Shown one piece after another: positions 11,721-22,560 of a stretch of 64,000 bases of DNA. The stretch spans positions 288,751-352,750 of the forward strand of contig MNCI01002303.1 of the NCBI GenBank assembly GCA_015680685.1, read 5' to 3'. Numbering within the stretch: the stretch's first letter is position 1; each line of letters begins with the position of its first letter. Under the pieces are notes generated by a model, which was not told where the DNA came from, made no database searches, and saw only the letters and a program-made list of their open reading frames with translations. This DNA comes from Gnetum montanum (lineage: Eukaryota > Streptophyta > Gnetopsida > Gnetales > Gnetaceae). The position numbers were made by a program, and so were the translations under genes.

Positions 11721-14264
11721 TCGATTACGGTATGTGTTAACATAACCATATGCATGAAGCTCTACTGTTAGACTAAAGGGGACCCCAAAGTTTTGTATGT
11801 TGGAGGAGCGTGCGCAAACTCAACCGCTTGTTGTTGTGAGAGCTTATCTGGGATTTTGGTTTTGAAGAAAGGTCTTCTCTTTTTGTGGTTGTCAGAACTA
11901 GTAGCGAGTTGAATGTTTACAGCTCTTGTAGCATTTCATTGCTGCGGTTGAGTGGGGAGTTCCCCTTGCATTCTTGGAGCAGGTGGTATGGGAACTACTG
12001 GTGGAAGAGAGGCGGACAAATTTGGAGGATGGTGTGGGTATGGAGCATCTCCCAAAGGAGAAGGAGTCTTTCTAAAGTACTCCCAAACTTGGTAGTGACG
12101 TTGGGGAGTTGTGTGACCCATGGAGTCACTTGGAGAAACTGGCTATTGCATGTAGTAGCCAGAAGGATCAAGTTGCCGGTAAGGGTATTGATGTTTAGGC
12201 AGTGGCATCCCCCATGACTGTGGGTATTGCCACTGCTGATGTTGTCTGATGGGTTGTGGTGGAGTTCCACTTGGATAGTACATTAACGGTTGGTGGAACT
12301 GTCTTGGGTTACCTTAGGGATAAGGTAACTTTCGAGGTGTCTACCATTCGTTAAGTCTCAGGTTGAGTGCATACACCCCAGACTCTTGTAGATGTGAGAT
12401 GATTGAACAACATCCCTTAGGATGGTCATATTGGCATATCTCACATCCACTGTCATTATCTGTGTCAGAATCCACAACCTCATCAGAGATAGTTCTTTTC
12501 CCCTTACCCTTGTTATGTGCAGGGCCTGAATCTCTTCGCTTTTTCTTATCTTTGTCACTACTTCATTCTGCCTTAGACTCCTCTATGATTTTTAGGACAG
12601 TTTCAAGTCTAGAGTCTGAGGAATCCCACAATTGATCCACCTTAGCCGATACTTCTATTGTTAGCTTTTGAATCGACAAGATTTTCCTGTTCACCAACTC
12701 TTCAAGTGGTGACTCATCCTCCTCATCACAAAATCTCACTCCCTTCTTTCAAAGGGAGGGGTCGCGGTTATATTCTTTTGCACTCTCTCTTTTTCGTAGT
12801 TCACCTTCTTCTTTGGCTACTTGCTCCAACAAGCGATGAATTTCATGGGCTCTAAGTTCTGATAGTCTCCCTTGGCCATAAGTCCCAAGGGTTCTCCTAG
12901 TTTCATACCTTAGCCCATCTATGATGTGGCAGAGTTGATCCCACTGTGCATAACCATGGCCCAGGCAACGATGTAACAATGCATAGTATCAGCCCATGGT
13001 AGCATTCAAGGGTTCATGAGTACCTTGCTTCCATCCTTGGATCTGCTTAAGCAAGTTAGACACTCTGGAGTACATTTGATATTTATCATTAAATAATTCT
13101 AACATTGTACTCCATCTCCTAATGGTTTCCAGTTGTAAGGACCGGTACCAACTCTCTGCTTCCTTGATGAGTGTCCTGGGAAACAACTTTAATTTTTGCC
13201 ACTCTTTTTCGATGTTTTGCAAGGCACAGGCATCGTGGAATGCCTATAAATGATTTTGTGGATCAGCGTTGTATCCCCCCTCAAAGCATGTGATGTTATT
13301 CATGTCTAAGCGCTTGATCCAACTATCTCTTTGATGCCTTATCGGTATTCTTACAGCCTTCGTTATATCTAGCATACTCCAGGTTGCAAGTAGGGGCTCT
13401 TCATGATCATTTCTTTCATGACATCTATGATGTCTACGTTGTTCCCTACTTTCCCTTTGTTCATGCCCTTATCCTCTCTCTTGACTCTCTCGTCAAGGTC
13501 TCTCATTTTGCCTACCTCTATCCTCACCATTATGCTCTTGGTGGCTGTGCCCAGATGTGGAAGGAGAGGGTGAGTGATGTGATGAAGGAGAAGAAGAAGG
13601 CGAACCATCACCATGATGATGTTTCTTACCTTCTCTTCTGTGGCTACAGCCTCGATCGTGACGACGATCTAAGTGCCCGTCCTTGTCATGTGTTTTTGTT
13701 CCCTTAGTGAATAGTTGGCATTCATGGGAATTAGAACCAGGGTTGTGTATCATGCAGCACAAGTTCTAATACCCCACCTCCTCACTATCATTAGGAGGGG
13801 GAACATAATTCGATAGAGAACCTGTTATAAGTGCTTCACCATCTCCGATTTCACTTAGGATGTGCGGGACCCCTTTGCCCTTCAATAATGTATGTTGGCT
13901 CTCCTGCCTCAAGTCCCTCATACATTGCACTACTATGGGATGGTAATCCCTTATGTCATAATTTCCTACAATGTATTCAACATAGAGTTTTGTCATGCCT
14001 ATTTGTGCAAGAGCATGAAGAAGCATGTTAGGAACTGCTTGATCTGGAGGTAACACTATGTTACCTTGCAAGTCTCTCCATTGCAGCTATTTGTCTTGAT
14101 GGAGGATAAAGGTAAAATCTAGTATGTACTCATCGAGATGAGTATATACCACTCGGTCTTGTTGAGGAACTAGTGGATTTTGGTTATGTGTTTTACACTA
14201 TCGACTATTTCTAGTATGATCCCTAGGTGGTGTAATGCTCTTATGAGAAGAAGAAGAATACATT
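11721..14264 (-). pseudogene. Degenerate gag (element A)
   Basis: The likely start is ATG at 14264 (MYSSSSHKSI). Blocks in order: THLDEYILDFTFILHQD (about 14100-14145), a segment with YVPPPNDSEE (13766-14071), a His/Ser/Pro-rich linker (13493-13762), retrotransposon-gag core with ESWYRSLQLETIRRWSTM (12989-13222), a coiled helical part (12749-12979), and a zinc knuckle CEICQYDHPKGCC (12408-12446), spaced CX2CX3HX4C. Several stops and frame changes break it, many at former CAA, CAG or TGG codons. This is the best gag in the window for reading the domain order. Confidence 0.8.
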
Positions 14265-14388
14265 ATGTCTTATCAGTGTGCTATTTAACCGTTATATAAA
14301 TTTTTTGTTTAATTAACCCTAAGGGTTCATTTAAGCTCCCAACGATGTGAGTAATTTCATATGTTCTACTTAGCGCACAAACACTTAG

Positions 14389-14406
14389 TCCTTGGCAACG
14401 GTACCA
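14389..14406 (-). promoter_or_regulatory. Primer-binding site of element A (tRNA-Asp-like)
   Basis: Plus strand TCCTTGGCAACGGTACCA, one base from the LTR. It differs at only a few positions from the TCCCCGGCAACGGCGCCA expected for the 3' end of plant tRNA-Asp. The sequence from here to 14264 is the untranslated leader. Confidence 0.8.
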
Positions 14407-14407
14407 A

Positions 14408-15260
14408 TGATGAGTGGCGAGGTACCCCTACACTCAACCATACGAATACGAGCATAGCATGCATGATCTAGTCGAACTCCGTAGACTAAGTGCCTACACA
14501 CCTCATGGAACACTTAGGGTTAATCATTCATTGTCTTCCCAGACTTACTTGTATTTGTCACGGTTGTATGGTTAAGTAAGTCCTAGGTATATGATTTTTA
14601 TGTCTTTTTATTTTATCTCCTAGGCTATTGAGGTGAAGGGTGAAGAGACTAATTAACTAACTCTAACTAACTAACTAAGCCTTAATTAACCTAGCATAAG
14701 CATCCGTTCCCACTTACCGTTCACACCCTGAACCAATGCAACCTTGGTTACCAAATGCTAGTCGTTGCTGGGATCCCAAGCGTAACGCACGTGCTCGAAG
14801 TGGTCATACTGAGGCACTTAACGAGGAGAGAAGGGTTGAGAGAGATTTAATGAACTAAGAAAGCATTAAACAATAAATAGTTTTAGCCTATTCCATGCAC
14901 TACAAGGTTTATCCAAGAAGTTCGTCTTTATTGCCGTACACAAACTTGTGTTCAAGTATAATGTCTACTTGAATAAAGATCCGTTCACTTTGGAGTTCCT
15001 ACTGTGGGCACATGGAAATTAATCTATCTCTGGAGAGGTAAAACTACAAGAGTTTCACTACGGTCTAGGCCTAGATGATGAAACAAGGGAGAGCCACCTC
15101 TTATTTATAGAATTGGTGGCGGACCACGATATCGTGTACGCAATATCGCAGGGGACAACGTGAAATCGCGTATGCAATATTGCGTGGGATGTGATATCGT
15201 AGCGGACGCGATATCACGGTGGATGCAATATCGCGGCCCATGCGATATCGCGTTCCATCA
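14408..15260 (-). repeat. 5' LTR of element A
   Basis: 853 bp, paired with 8196-8975. The extra length lies in U3 (15115-15255), which carries a run of GATATCG / GCAATATCGC palindromic units upstream of TATAAATAA (about 15100). An AATAAAGACG signal lies near 14925-14935. Confidence 0.9.
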
Positions 15261-16125
15261 CTAACTTTCAACTTCTTTTATTAGTGTCCTAGGAAAGAGC
15301 TCAAGCTTTTGCCACTTACTTTCAATTTTTTGTAAGGTGCAAGTATGATAGAAGGCTTACAAATGATGTTGTGGCTTAGAGTTATAGCCTCCCTTAAATT
15401 TAGGAATGTTTTTCATATCAAGCTATTTGATGCAAATTTCCCTTTGATGCCTATAATGTATTCGAACTACCTCCCTAATTTTTATCATGCTCCTAGTAGC
15501 CAATAAGGGTTCCTCATCATCAAATAGGTCATGGTAATAATTTCTATTTCTATTTGTTTGATTATGATGATCTCATCTATGCTTATTTTGATGTCTTTCA
15601 TCTTATCTTTGATCTTTATTTCTATCTTCATCTTGACCCCTTAGTGTATCTCTATCTCCATACCTACATTCATCTTTGTTAGAACTAGACGTTTAAGATG
15701 AAGAGGAAGATGGCAAACTGGGGGAATCACCATCACTCCTATATCTTCTCCTATAGTCCCTTGATTCATCTCTTTTAGATTTAGAGGAGGTCCTAGGCCT
15801 TAAGGCCTTCCTTGTTCTAGGAATTACTCCATCCCCTCTAGGATTGTCTGCATCAATTGAACATAGCCTTTGAATGTAATAAGGTTCGATATGAGCATAT
15901 GAAACCCTTGTGTTTAGTGATTCACTTCAATTCTCTTAAATATAGATCCTACCATTTTTCCTACTAGTGTTCTCATCATGTGATGGATAATTAGCTCTAT
16001 GTGAAGGAAAAAAAATTTAAATAATAACGTGTATGACATAAAATATTAATATTTTCAAAAAGCTAAATTATCAATGCTTTAACAAAGATCATTTATAATA
16101 TAAATGATCTAGATCACTACCACCA
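15261..16125 (-). pseudogene. Element C, right part: N-terminal gag and leader
   Basis: Continues the broken gag of C on the far side of A. The segment CTTTTGCCACTTACTTTCAA (about 15304) and the block around 15375-15480 match the gag core of A (about 13190-13370). A Ser-rich linker with CATCTTCATC-type sequence (15600-15830) and the N-terminal block (15840-16000) follow. No open frame of note. It begins with the CTAAC copy of A's target duplication. Confidence 0.6.
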
Positions 16126-16143
16126 TCCTTAGCAATGATGCCA
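16126..16143 (-). promoter_or_regulatory. Primer-binding site of element C (tRNA-Asp-like, decayed)
   Basis: Plus strand TCCTTAGCAATGATGCCA abuts the LTR of C. It has the CCA-end layout of the site in A with several transitions. Confidence 0.65.
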
Positions 16144-16144
16144 A

Positions 16145-17065
16145 TGATGAGTAGCAGGTATCCCCTACGTCCAACTATATGAATCACAAGCATTCATGCA
16201 TAATTCAGTTGAATTCCATGGATGGAAATAATGGGATATCCAAATTGTTAAGCATTGATCGCAGATCGTTGTCTTCTCACTTGGACTAATAATAGCTTTA
16301 TCACATATGGTTTAGTCCAAAGTGAGGCATATGATTATTGATGTTATGCGAATAAGGCTAAATTACATGAAAGTATGAAAATGAATTATTTAATATAATT
16401 AATAACAAGAAGATAAATCCTAAACTATTCAAAGGATGATGAGTGTCTGTTTTGAGCTTACTATACATGTCTTGAACTCACATACCCACTACTAGGATTA
16501 CCATGTGTTATGCTATTGGGCGAACCAAGCAATAACACTATTGGGATTACCAAGAAAATACATGTTTATGCTTGAAACTAGTTGTGCTCATTTTAGAAAT
16601 TAATTAATGTGCATGGAAATTTAAATATTAACTAAGTACATCAAAAGTAAAACTATTCTAAGTCAAAGTGTTGCATAGAATGTGTCTAGGTACAATGGCA
16701 CTTAAATAAGATGTTGTAGAACTAACTCAAATCCACACTGTGTGCACTCACTAACCATTTACTAAGATTACAAGAGAAAACTGCAAGAGTCTAGCTACAC
16801 TACTAATCGAATGATGCCAAATACGTGGCAGGTGTTCACACATTTATATATTTTAGGTGACAAAGTGTCAACACATATGTGCCAATGCATCTAAGATGCA
16901 TTGACAAGGATGCATCAATGCATCCTCATTAACACATATGCACCAAATCATTTAAGATGTGTTGATGGGGATGCGTCGATGAGGCTTCATCAACGGGGAT
17001 GCATTAATGAGGCTTTGTTGATGAGGATGCATCGACGAAATTACCCAACATATGGTGTTTCATCA
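16145..17065 (-). repeat. 5' LTR of element C
   Basis: Left edge TGATGAGTAGCAGGTATCC, right edge GGTGTTTCATCA. On the minus strand, U3 (16880-17045) is packed with GATGCATCGATGAGGC-type units, a different motif from the GATATCGCG type of A, E and G. A TATA-like box (ATATATAAAT) lies near 16845. ACCAT (17066-17070) should be one copy of the target duplication; the other is off-window. Beyond it the Helitron helicase resumes, so C inserted into the helicase. Confidence 0.75.
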
Positions 17066-19490
17066 ACCATTTACCAATATTATAGAGTATATTATCTCTA
17101 TAAAATTCATCTCATCAATTATGATGTATTTGATATATTTATATTTATTTTGTAGTTATCCCAATGTAGATGTAGCAAGAGGCTTATACTCTCTTATTTC
17201 AAATTTTAGTGTAGAATGCATGGTTGTTGCATTAATATTGTATGTTGTAGCATTAATAGGAGCAAGTACTAATAAGCTATTCTCAACTAAGAAGCAACTC
17301 AAAAATAATTCTTTACGAATGGAATTAATTAGATATGATTTTCATGTTTCTATTATTCCTTGGATTACCATTAGTAATGAATCAAGATTAACATCTTCAA
17401 ACTGGTAATGTAAGTGGGCAGTGATAATGTCATAACATTTTCGTTGTTGAACACTAACGGAAGATATGTCAACTACATTACAATAATTTTCCAAATGTGT
17501 TATTATTACATTTGATCTATAATTATGAATGAAAGATGTAGCAATCTTTGCAAAATCTTCTCCATGATAGAAACTTCACCAATCATGTTCTCTAGCTTGA
17601 TTTCTTAATCCAAGCATCTTAAGTTCAATTCTTTGAAAGTTAGTAAATTATAGAATATTTTGATTTAGTATCTTGAACTTGTATTTCACATCATTTTGTA
17701 TTGGTGGAAGTATATCTTCATATTGGCCTTCCTTTGTATGGGCACGTTGAAAATCTTCATTAAGGTTTTCTTCATACACCTCATAATTGTGTTGAATAGA
17801 TAACCATTTCTATTTAGTTTCTTCATTAGTACTACCAAGATCACTTTGGACATCTCTAAATGGATAACGCAATAGAAATTGACACCAACAATAATCTATC
17901 CATCTTTCCTCGTCCATTCTTGAATAAATTAAAAAGTGGGGATCAGTTCTAACCATAATGGATATTTCATATAGGTTACATGATGGTTTATAGTATCTTT
18001 TAGCATTAAGCAAGGATATTCCTTTCAAATGTATATGTCTTCTTTGATATGCACTAATAATCAATGTATACATTTCAACTTTCTCTTCCTCATTATTACT
18101 TGGTAGGACCTTTTTATATACCTCTTTAGAAAAATTCAAATTCTCAAAATTTCAACTACACTCATTCAAAGGAAGCTCATATAGTAGATGAAATTCCTCC
18201 ATGAATCCAATATCCCTATCAACTATGATATCCATCATAAATCTTTTATATGCATTCATTACATTGTCATCTAATTCCCTTATGTTTGTAATCTAAAGTA
18301 ACCTATCTTGAAATGATTTTGATTTCTTTTCATATTTTCTTGCATATTTAGCAGTTTACTTAACAACGATGTATTTATCAAGAACAAGTTGAAAGCCTAT
18401 GTTGACCTTCCAAGTTTTCAAGACCATTATGTTATAAACATTAAGTCTATCATCATTTCTTTATGGTTCATATTTTATCTCATTATTGTTGTTTGAATCT
18501 CGAAAGAGTGTTGATTGTGGTCATAACATTCACAGAGCATTGTCCATAAGAACCATGGTAGTTCAATGAATGTAACCATATATGAAAGTAAAAAAGATAA
18601 ATACAAAAGGAAAATGTGATATGATGAAAAAATAAGAAAATAATATAAATAGAGCAAGTACGTACAAAACTCAACTCCATTCATCTTCGCATGCATGCAC
18701 CTCTTCTACACATTGTATGTCTTTTAGTAGTCTTTAATATTTCATCATAATCCATGTCTAAATGCATATATCGAAGTTGGTTAGTATTAACCAAACATCA
18801 ATGCCTTAGGATGTTTTTGTCTTGGAAACTATAACTAGTTTAGTTATATATTTATGAAACTATAAAAAAGGAGATGACAAAGATTTAAGAATGTTGGAGA
18901 TTCTATCAACATTATACTATAACACTAAACTGATTAAATAATACAAAGATATAATTAGTGGTTGCATGTTAAAACTTACATCATAGTTTCTACCATCTTC
19001 TATATATCTACAATTTCAAAAAAAAATTAAAGAATAAAAAATTCTATTATTCTCTTTACTTCTTCTAGCTTATTCCAATCAAGGTTATCTACATTTGGAG
19101 CTCCTTTAATCCAAAGAAAATCATGGACATGATGTAATCCATGATGCTACCATTCATATCTAGTCCAATAGTCAACCACTTGAAATTCTAGTAACAATAT
19201 TGCCTCTCTAAATGCTTGATGTTGAGGATGCATGAATCCAATACCTTAATGTGGATTGTCAATAACATTATTCATTCTCCAATGCTTTGCTTCTAAAGGA
19301 TTTTGTGGAGGCTTTCAAGGCATCAACTTATGTAATTCTGGGCAATACAAATCAATAGCACTTAAAGTGAAGAAAACTGTCAAAGTACCTACCTCATTCA
19401 CTGAATTAAGTAAGTGAGCTCTACATTTTCTTCAATATTAAGACATTCCTATTATAGTGGTGCCAAATCTTATTGATTTGTCAATAGAAG
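17066..19490 (-). pseudogene. Helitron Rep-helicase relic, C-terminal block
   Basis: Reading leftwards from 19485: a segment with FFTLSAIDLYCPELHKLMP (about 19340-19400), then YWTRYEW...LHHVHDFLWIKGAP (about 19110-19175, the paired-His region of Helitron Rep), a possible AT-rich interruption (18545-18665), RNDDRLNVYN (about 18430-18460), the KYARKYEKK tyrosine region (about 18320-18356), and the segment before Pif1 (17810-18139). The Pif1 domain shows a decayed Walker A ending in KSYLINSIR (about 17315-17355), LAPINATTYNINATT (about 17235-17275) and IIIDEM (about 17085-17130). Helitrons use this protein for rolling-circle replication. Stops are frequent. The left end is cut by element C and the right end by the F array. 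Confidence 0.8.
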
Positions 19491-19950
19491 TGATTAGTCA
19501 TTGTTGGTTGGCTGCATCGATGAGGCCTCGTTAACGTAGTCAACTGCATTGATGAGGCCCTGTCGATGCAACTTATCCTATATCAATGATGCCTCGTCAA
19601 TGCCCAGTAGCATAGTGCTTGGTCGCCTAGCAATGGATACGTGGATTTAAGATGTGTATGGAAAGTGTAAATGAATACTTAAGTTAGGATTAGTAAAATG
19701 ACTAGTTAATTAGTTAATCAAATTCCTTAGTTACTTAATAATGATAAAAATCAAATGCCTCAGTTACACTTAACCATATCAACGAACATCACAAGTGTAA
19801 TTAGGAGGACAACGATTGACCTTAAGGCTAGATTCACTTCCTAAAGTACTAGTGCATTGGAAATGATAAAGTTCACAAAATTCAATTGAATTGTGCATGA
19901 ATGCTTTGTGATTCATATGGTTGGATGTAGGGGTACATCGCTGATCATCA
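19491..19950 (+). repeat. LTR1 of array F (5' LTR, internally deleted)
   Basis: Starts TGATTAGTCATTG, ends GATCATCA directly before the primer site. U3 contains GCATCGATGAGGCCTCG-type units (19510-19600). Compared with LTR2 it lacks about 0.42 kb (equivalent to about 38240-38690), including the TATAAATAC box and the AATAAAG signal. Its 3' half closely matches LTR3 (55144-55445). Confidence 0.85.
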
Positions 19951-19970
19951 TTGGCGCCATTGTCGAGGAC
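19951..19970 (+). promoter_or_regulatory. Primer-binding site of array F (tRNA-Asp type)
   Basis: TTGGCGCCATTGTCGAGGAC follows LTR1 directly. TGGCGCCGTTGCCGGGGA is the common plant Gypsy primer site complementary to tRNA-Asp; three bases differ. It is the best preserved primer site in the window. Confidence 0.85.
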
Positions 19971-20149
19971 TTTGTTTGTAGAACATGCACTATTTAGGTT
20001 TAGGTGAATATCACTAATATTATTGTATGAACATAAAGGTCAATATCATTTCCACTATACATAAAAATTATAAAAGCACACTAATAATTTCATTTTATTT
20101 TGCAAAATTTCTTCTTCTTCTTGCAAGCTCGAAGATACCAAACTATCGG

Positions 20150-21496
20150 TTCCACAAAAATGCAAGGTGGTATACACTCATCTAGATGAGTTTGTACCAA
20201 ATTTCACCTTCATCCTACATCAAGATGAACAAATGCAATGGCATGATATGGAGGGCAACATCATCTTTCCCCCTAATTGATCTATGCCCAAGATGTTATT
20301 CAAAACCCTTAAGAAGTTGGGCATAGTAGATCTTCATGAAGAATATGTTCTGGGTGGATACAACACTTAGAACTACTATTCCAATGAAACACAATGTAAA
20401 TGAGATCAATGTTAGGAGAAACTCCATGAAGCTACAAAGGGGAAACATTACAATATCCTCTTGTTCCTACTAGATAAAGAGGACAATGAGGACCCTCCTT
20501 TGGAAGGTTCTCAACATGAAGATTCTCCACCCCCTACTACTAATGGCAAGGGTGTGAACCTGACCCTGTGATTGATTATTCATAAACTAGGTTTAAGAAA
20601 GAGTGATAGCCAAGGTAAGGACTTGGGTAAACATCATAACAATAAGGGATCTAAGTATGGTGATCGTGATAAGTGTAAGAGTAATGGTGGACACTGTAGT
20701 GGTGGTGGTAGTCCACCTTCCTCTTCATCTGATTCTAAACATTCCTATTCATCTTATGGTTCTCATGGAAACCACCATTGAAACAACCATGATGAAGGTG
20801 ATCGATGAAATAACAATGATTGTGAAGGCCACCAAAATTGAAGGGATGGCAAAAACCATCATTGACATCATCAACATAGCGATGATGATAAACCTTTATT
20901 AGTGACTCATAGTATGCTCAACATTGCAGAGGCAATAAAAATCCCAACCAAGCATATGAAGGGTAGTTGGATCAAGTGCCTAAACATGAACAATATCCCA
21001 AGATTTGAGGGGGATACAATTTTGATCCATAGACACATCTACAAGCTTTTCCCAAGGACACTCATTAAGGAAGCTAAAAGTTGGTACTGGCCCTTAGAGC
21101 TAGAATCTATCCACAAATGGAGTACCATGTTAAAATTATTCAATGACAAATACCAGACGTATTCCATAGTGTCTAATCTGAGAAAGAAAATCTAAGGCTG
21201 GAAACAAGGAGCACATGAACCCTTGGATGCTGCCATGGATCGATACTATTCACTCTTGCACCAATTCCCTAGTCATGGTTATTCTTAGAGGGAACAACTT
21301 TACCACATCATAGATCGGCTCAAAGCAAAAACAAAAAGAACCCTTGGGATGTATGCCCAAGGAAGATTATTTGAATTGAGAGCTCATCAGATTCAAAGGT
21401 TAATTGAGGAGGTAGCAAAAGAAGAAGGTGAGCTACGAAAAAGGGAAAGTGCTGAAAAGTATAACAAGGACCCTTCCATTAAAAAATAAAAGGTTC
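20150..21496 (+). pseudogene. Gag of array F, 5' part
   Basis: Gag can be read through several stops: VVYTHLDEF...FTFILHQDEQ (about 20165-20235), a middle part ending in PPLEGSQHEDSPPPTTNGK, a Ser/His-rich linker (20572-20781), LNMNNIPRFEGD (about 20980), KSWYWPLELESIHKWSTM (about 21080-21130), and the coiled part ending RESAEKYNKDPS. Element E then interrupts the frame after GGTTC (21492-21496). The domain order equals gag of A. The first stops are close to the start, so it is not functional. Confidence 0.78.
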
Positions 21497-22394
21497 TGAT
21501 AAGTGGCAAGTTACCCCTACACTCAACCATATGAATACAAGTGCTACAGACATGATCCAGTCGAACTCCGTAGATGGACTAGTTGTGGCATCTAGATAGT
21601 TAGCCTTAGGTCACGGTTCGCTGTCTTCCCACCTAGACTAGTATTAACTTTGTCACGTATGGTTTAGTCCAGAGTGAGGTGTATGATGTGTTTCTAACCT
21701 AATGCTACTCCTGAAGGCAATGGAAGGTAATATTATTTAAGCTAAGAGAGAAAGGATGATAGAGAATCTAGCTAGCCTAAGTGCGATGAGCATCCATTCC
21801 TCGATTATCCGTACACATCTTGGACTTCATGCATGACTACCACTGGGATTACCAAGTGCAGATCCTAGGTACGCTACTGGGTTACCAAGCAGTCACACTT
21901 AAATGCTCATAATCAAGTCGTACTCATTCCGTATTTAATAGGATTTTAAGGGTGAGAAGATATTAACTAAGAAAGCAGTAAATAACAATTAATTAAATGA
22001 TTAAGCTAAGTGAATGCTGCAATGATGAAGTAATCTCAATATTTATTGTCATTCATGTGCGTGTCCAAGTACGTCACACTCAAATAAAGGATGTCATACA
22101 ATTACATTCACCACACTGTGGGCATACACTGAGAGGAAAAGGGTTGAGAGGAAAAATAAGAACTAAAACTTAACACTTAAACTAAAATTGACAAAAAGCT
22201 CCTATCTCCTAACTGACTCCTCTTATTTATAGATGAGAAGACAGGCTACGATATCGCGCACATGATATTGCAGCGAGGCTGCAATATCGCACACACAATA
22301 TTGCGGCGAGGCTGTGATATCGCGTAGATGATATTGCGGCGAGGCTGTGATATTGCGTACGCAATATTGCAATGCACTAAATGACGACTCATCA
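21497..22394 (-). repeat. 3' LTR of element E
   Basis: 898 bp. On the minus strand, U3 (22230-22380) carries about nine GATATCGCG / GCAATATTGC units with GCGAGGCTG between them, then TATAAATAAG (about 22222-22231) and an AATAAA (about 22038-22045). It pairs with 29379-30176, whose repeat block is much shorter. Confidence 0.92.
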
Positions 22395-22560
22395 TACCCC
22401 CACAACTGAGTGAAAACTCATCCTCGAGTTATAGTGATTACAAAGTGGATAGGTATGGGATTATTAGATGGTGGAAATGGGTTTATGCCATAATGTGGAA
22501 TGAAAAAAAAAACAAAGACACAACACAAAGAATGTGCTACAACTACAAAATTTGTGAAAC
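22395..22560 (-). promoter_or_regulatory. 3' polypurine tract and 3' untranslated region of element E
   Basis: Minus strand CTCAGTTGTGGGGGTA abuts the LTR (22395-22410). The rest up to ORF3 is noncoding and includes GGTATGGGATTATT (about 22451), shared with A, G and F. Confidence 0.75.

Larger units (their letters stand above)
8196..15260 (-). mobile_element. Element A: complete non-autonomous gag-protease LTR element
   Basis: About 7.07 kb, flanked by an exact 5-bp duplication CTAAC (8191-8195 and 15261-15265). LTRs: 8196-8975 (3') and 14408-15260 (5'). Order on the minus strand: LTR, primer site, gag, protease, polypurine-like tract, noncoding zone, tract, LTR. RT, RNase H, integrase and ORF3 are absent. 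The gag-protease frame passes straight to the tail sequence (SHGGDGH) that ends pol in the F array, so the pol enzymes seem to have been removed by internal deletion. It would need enzymes from a relative to move. Confidence 0.9.

Noticed and set aside
11885-12217. Plus-strand open frame of 110 codons
   Set aside because: Antisense shadow of the gag linker of element A.
14389-14406. Possible tRNA fragment
   Set aside because: Only the 3' terminal tRNA-Asp complement is present, next to an LTR; there is no cloverleaf, so it is a primer-binding site.
16900-17155. Short plus-strand frame with repeated MR(M/L)H residues
   Set aside because: It arises from reading the GATGCATCG repeats of the LTR of C.
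18475-18696. Hydrophobic minus-strand frame suggesting a small membrane protein
   Set aside because: It lies within the Helitron relic, is AT-rich, and probably reflects an intron or insertion between the zinc finger and Rep parts.
22230-22380. GATATCGCG units looked like a short CRISPR-like or satellite array
   Set aside because: The units are short, irregular, inside an LTR next to a TATA box, and lack equal-length spacers.
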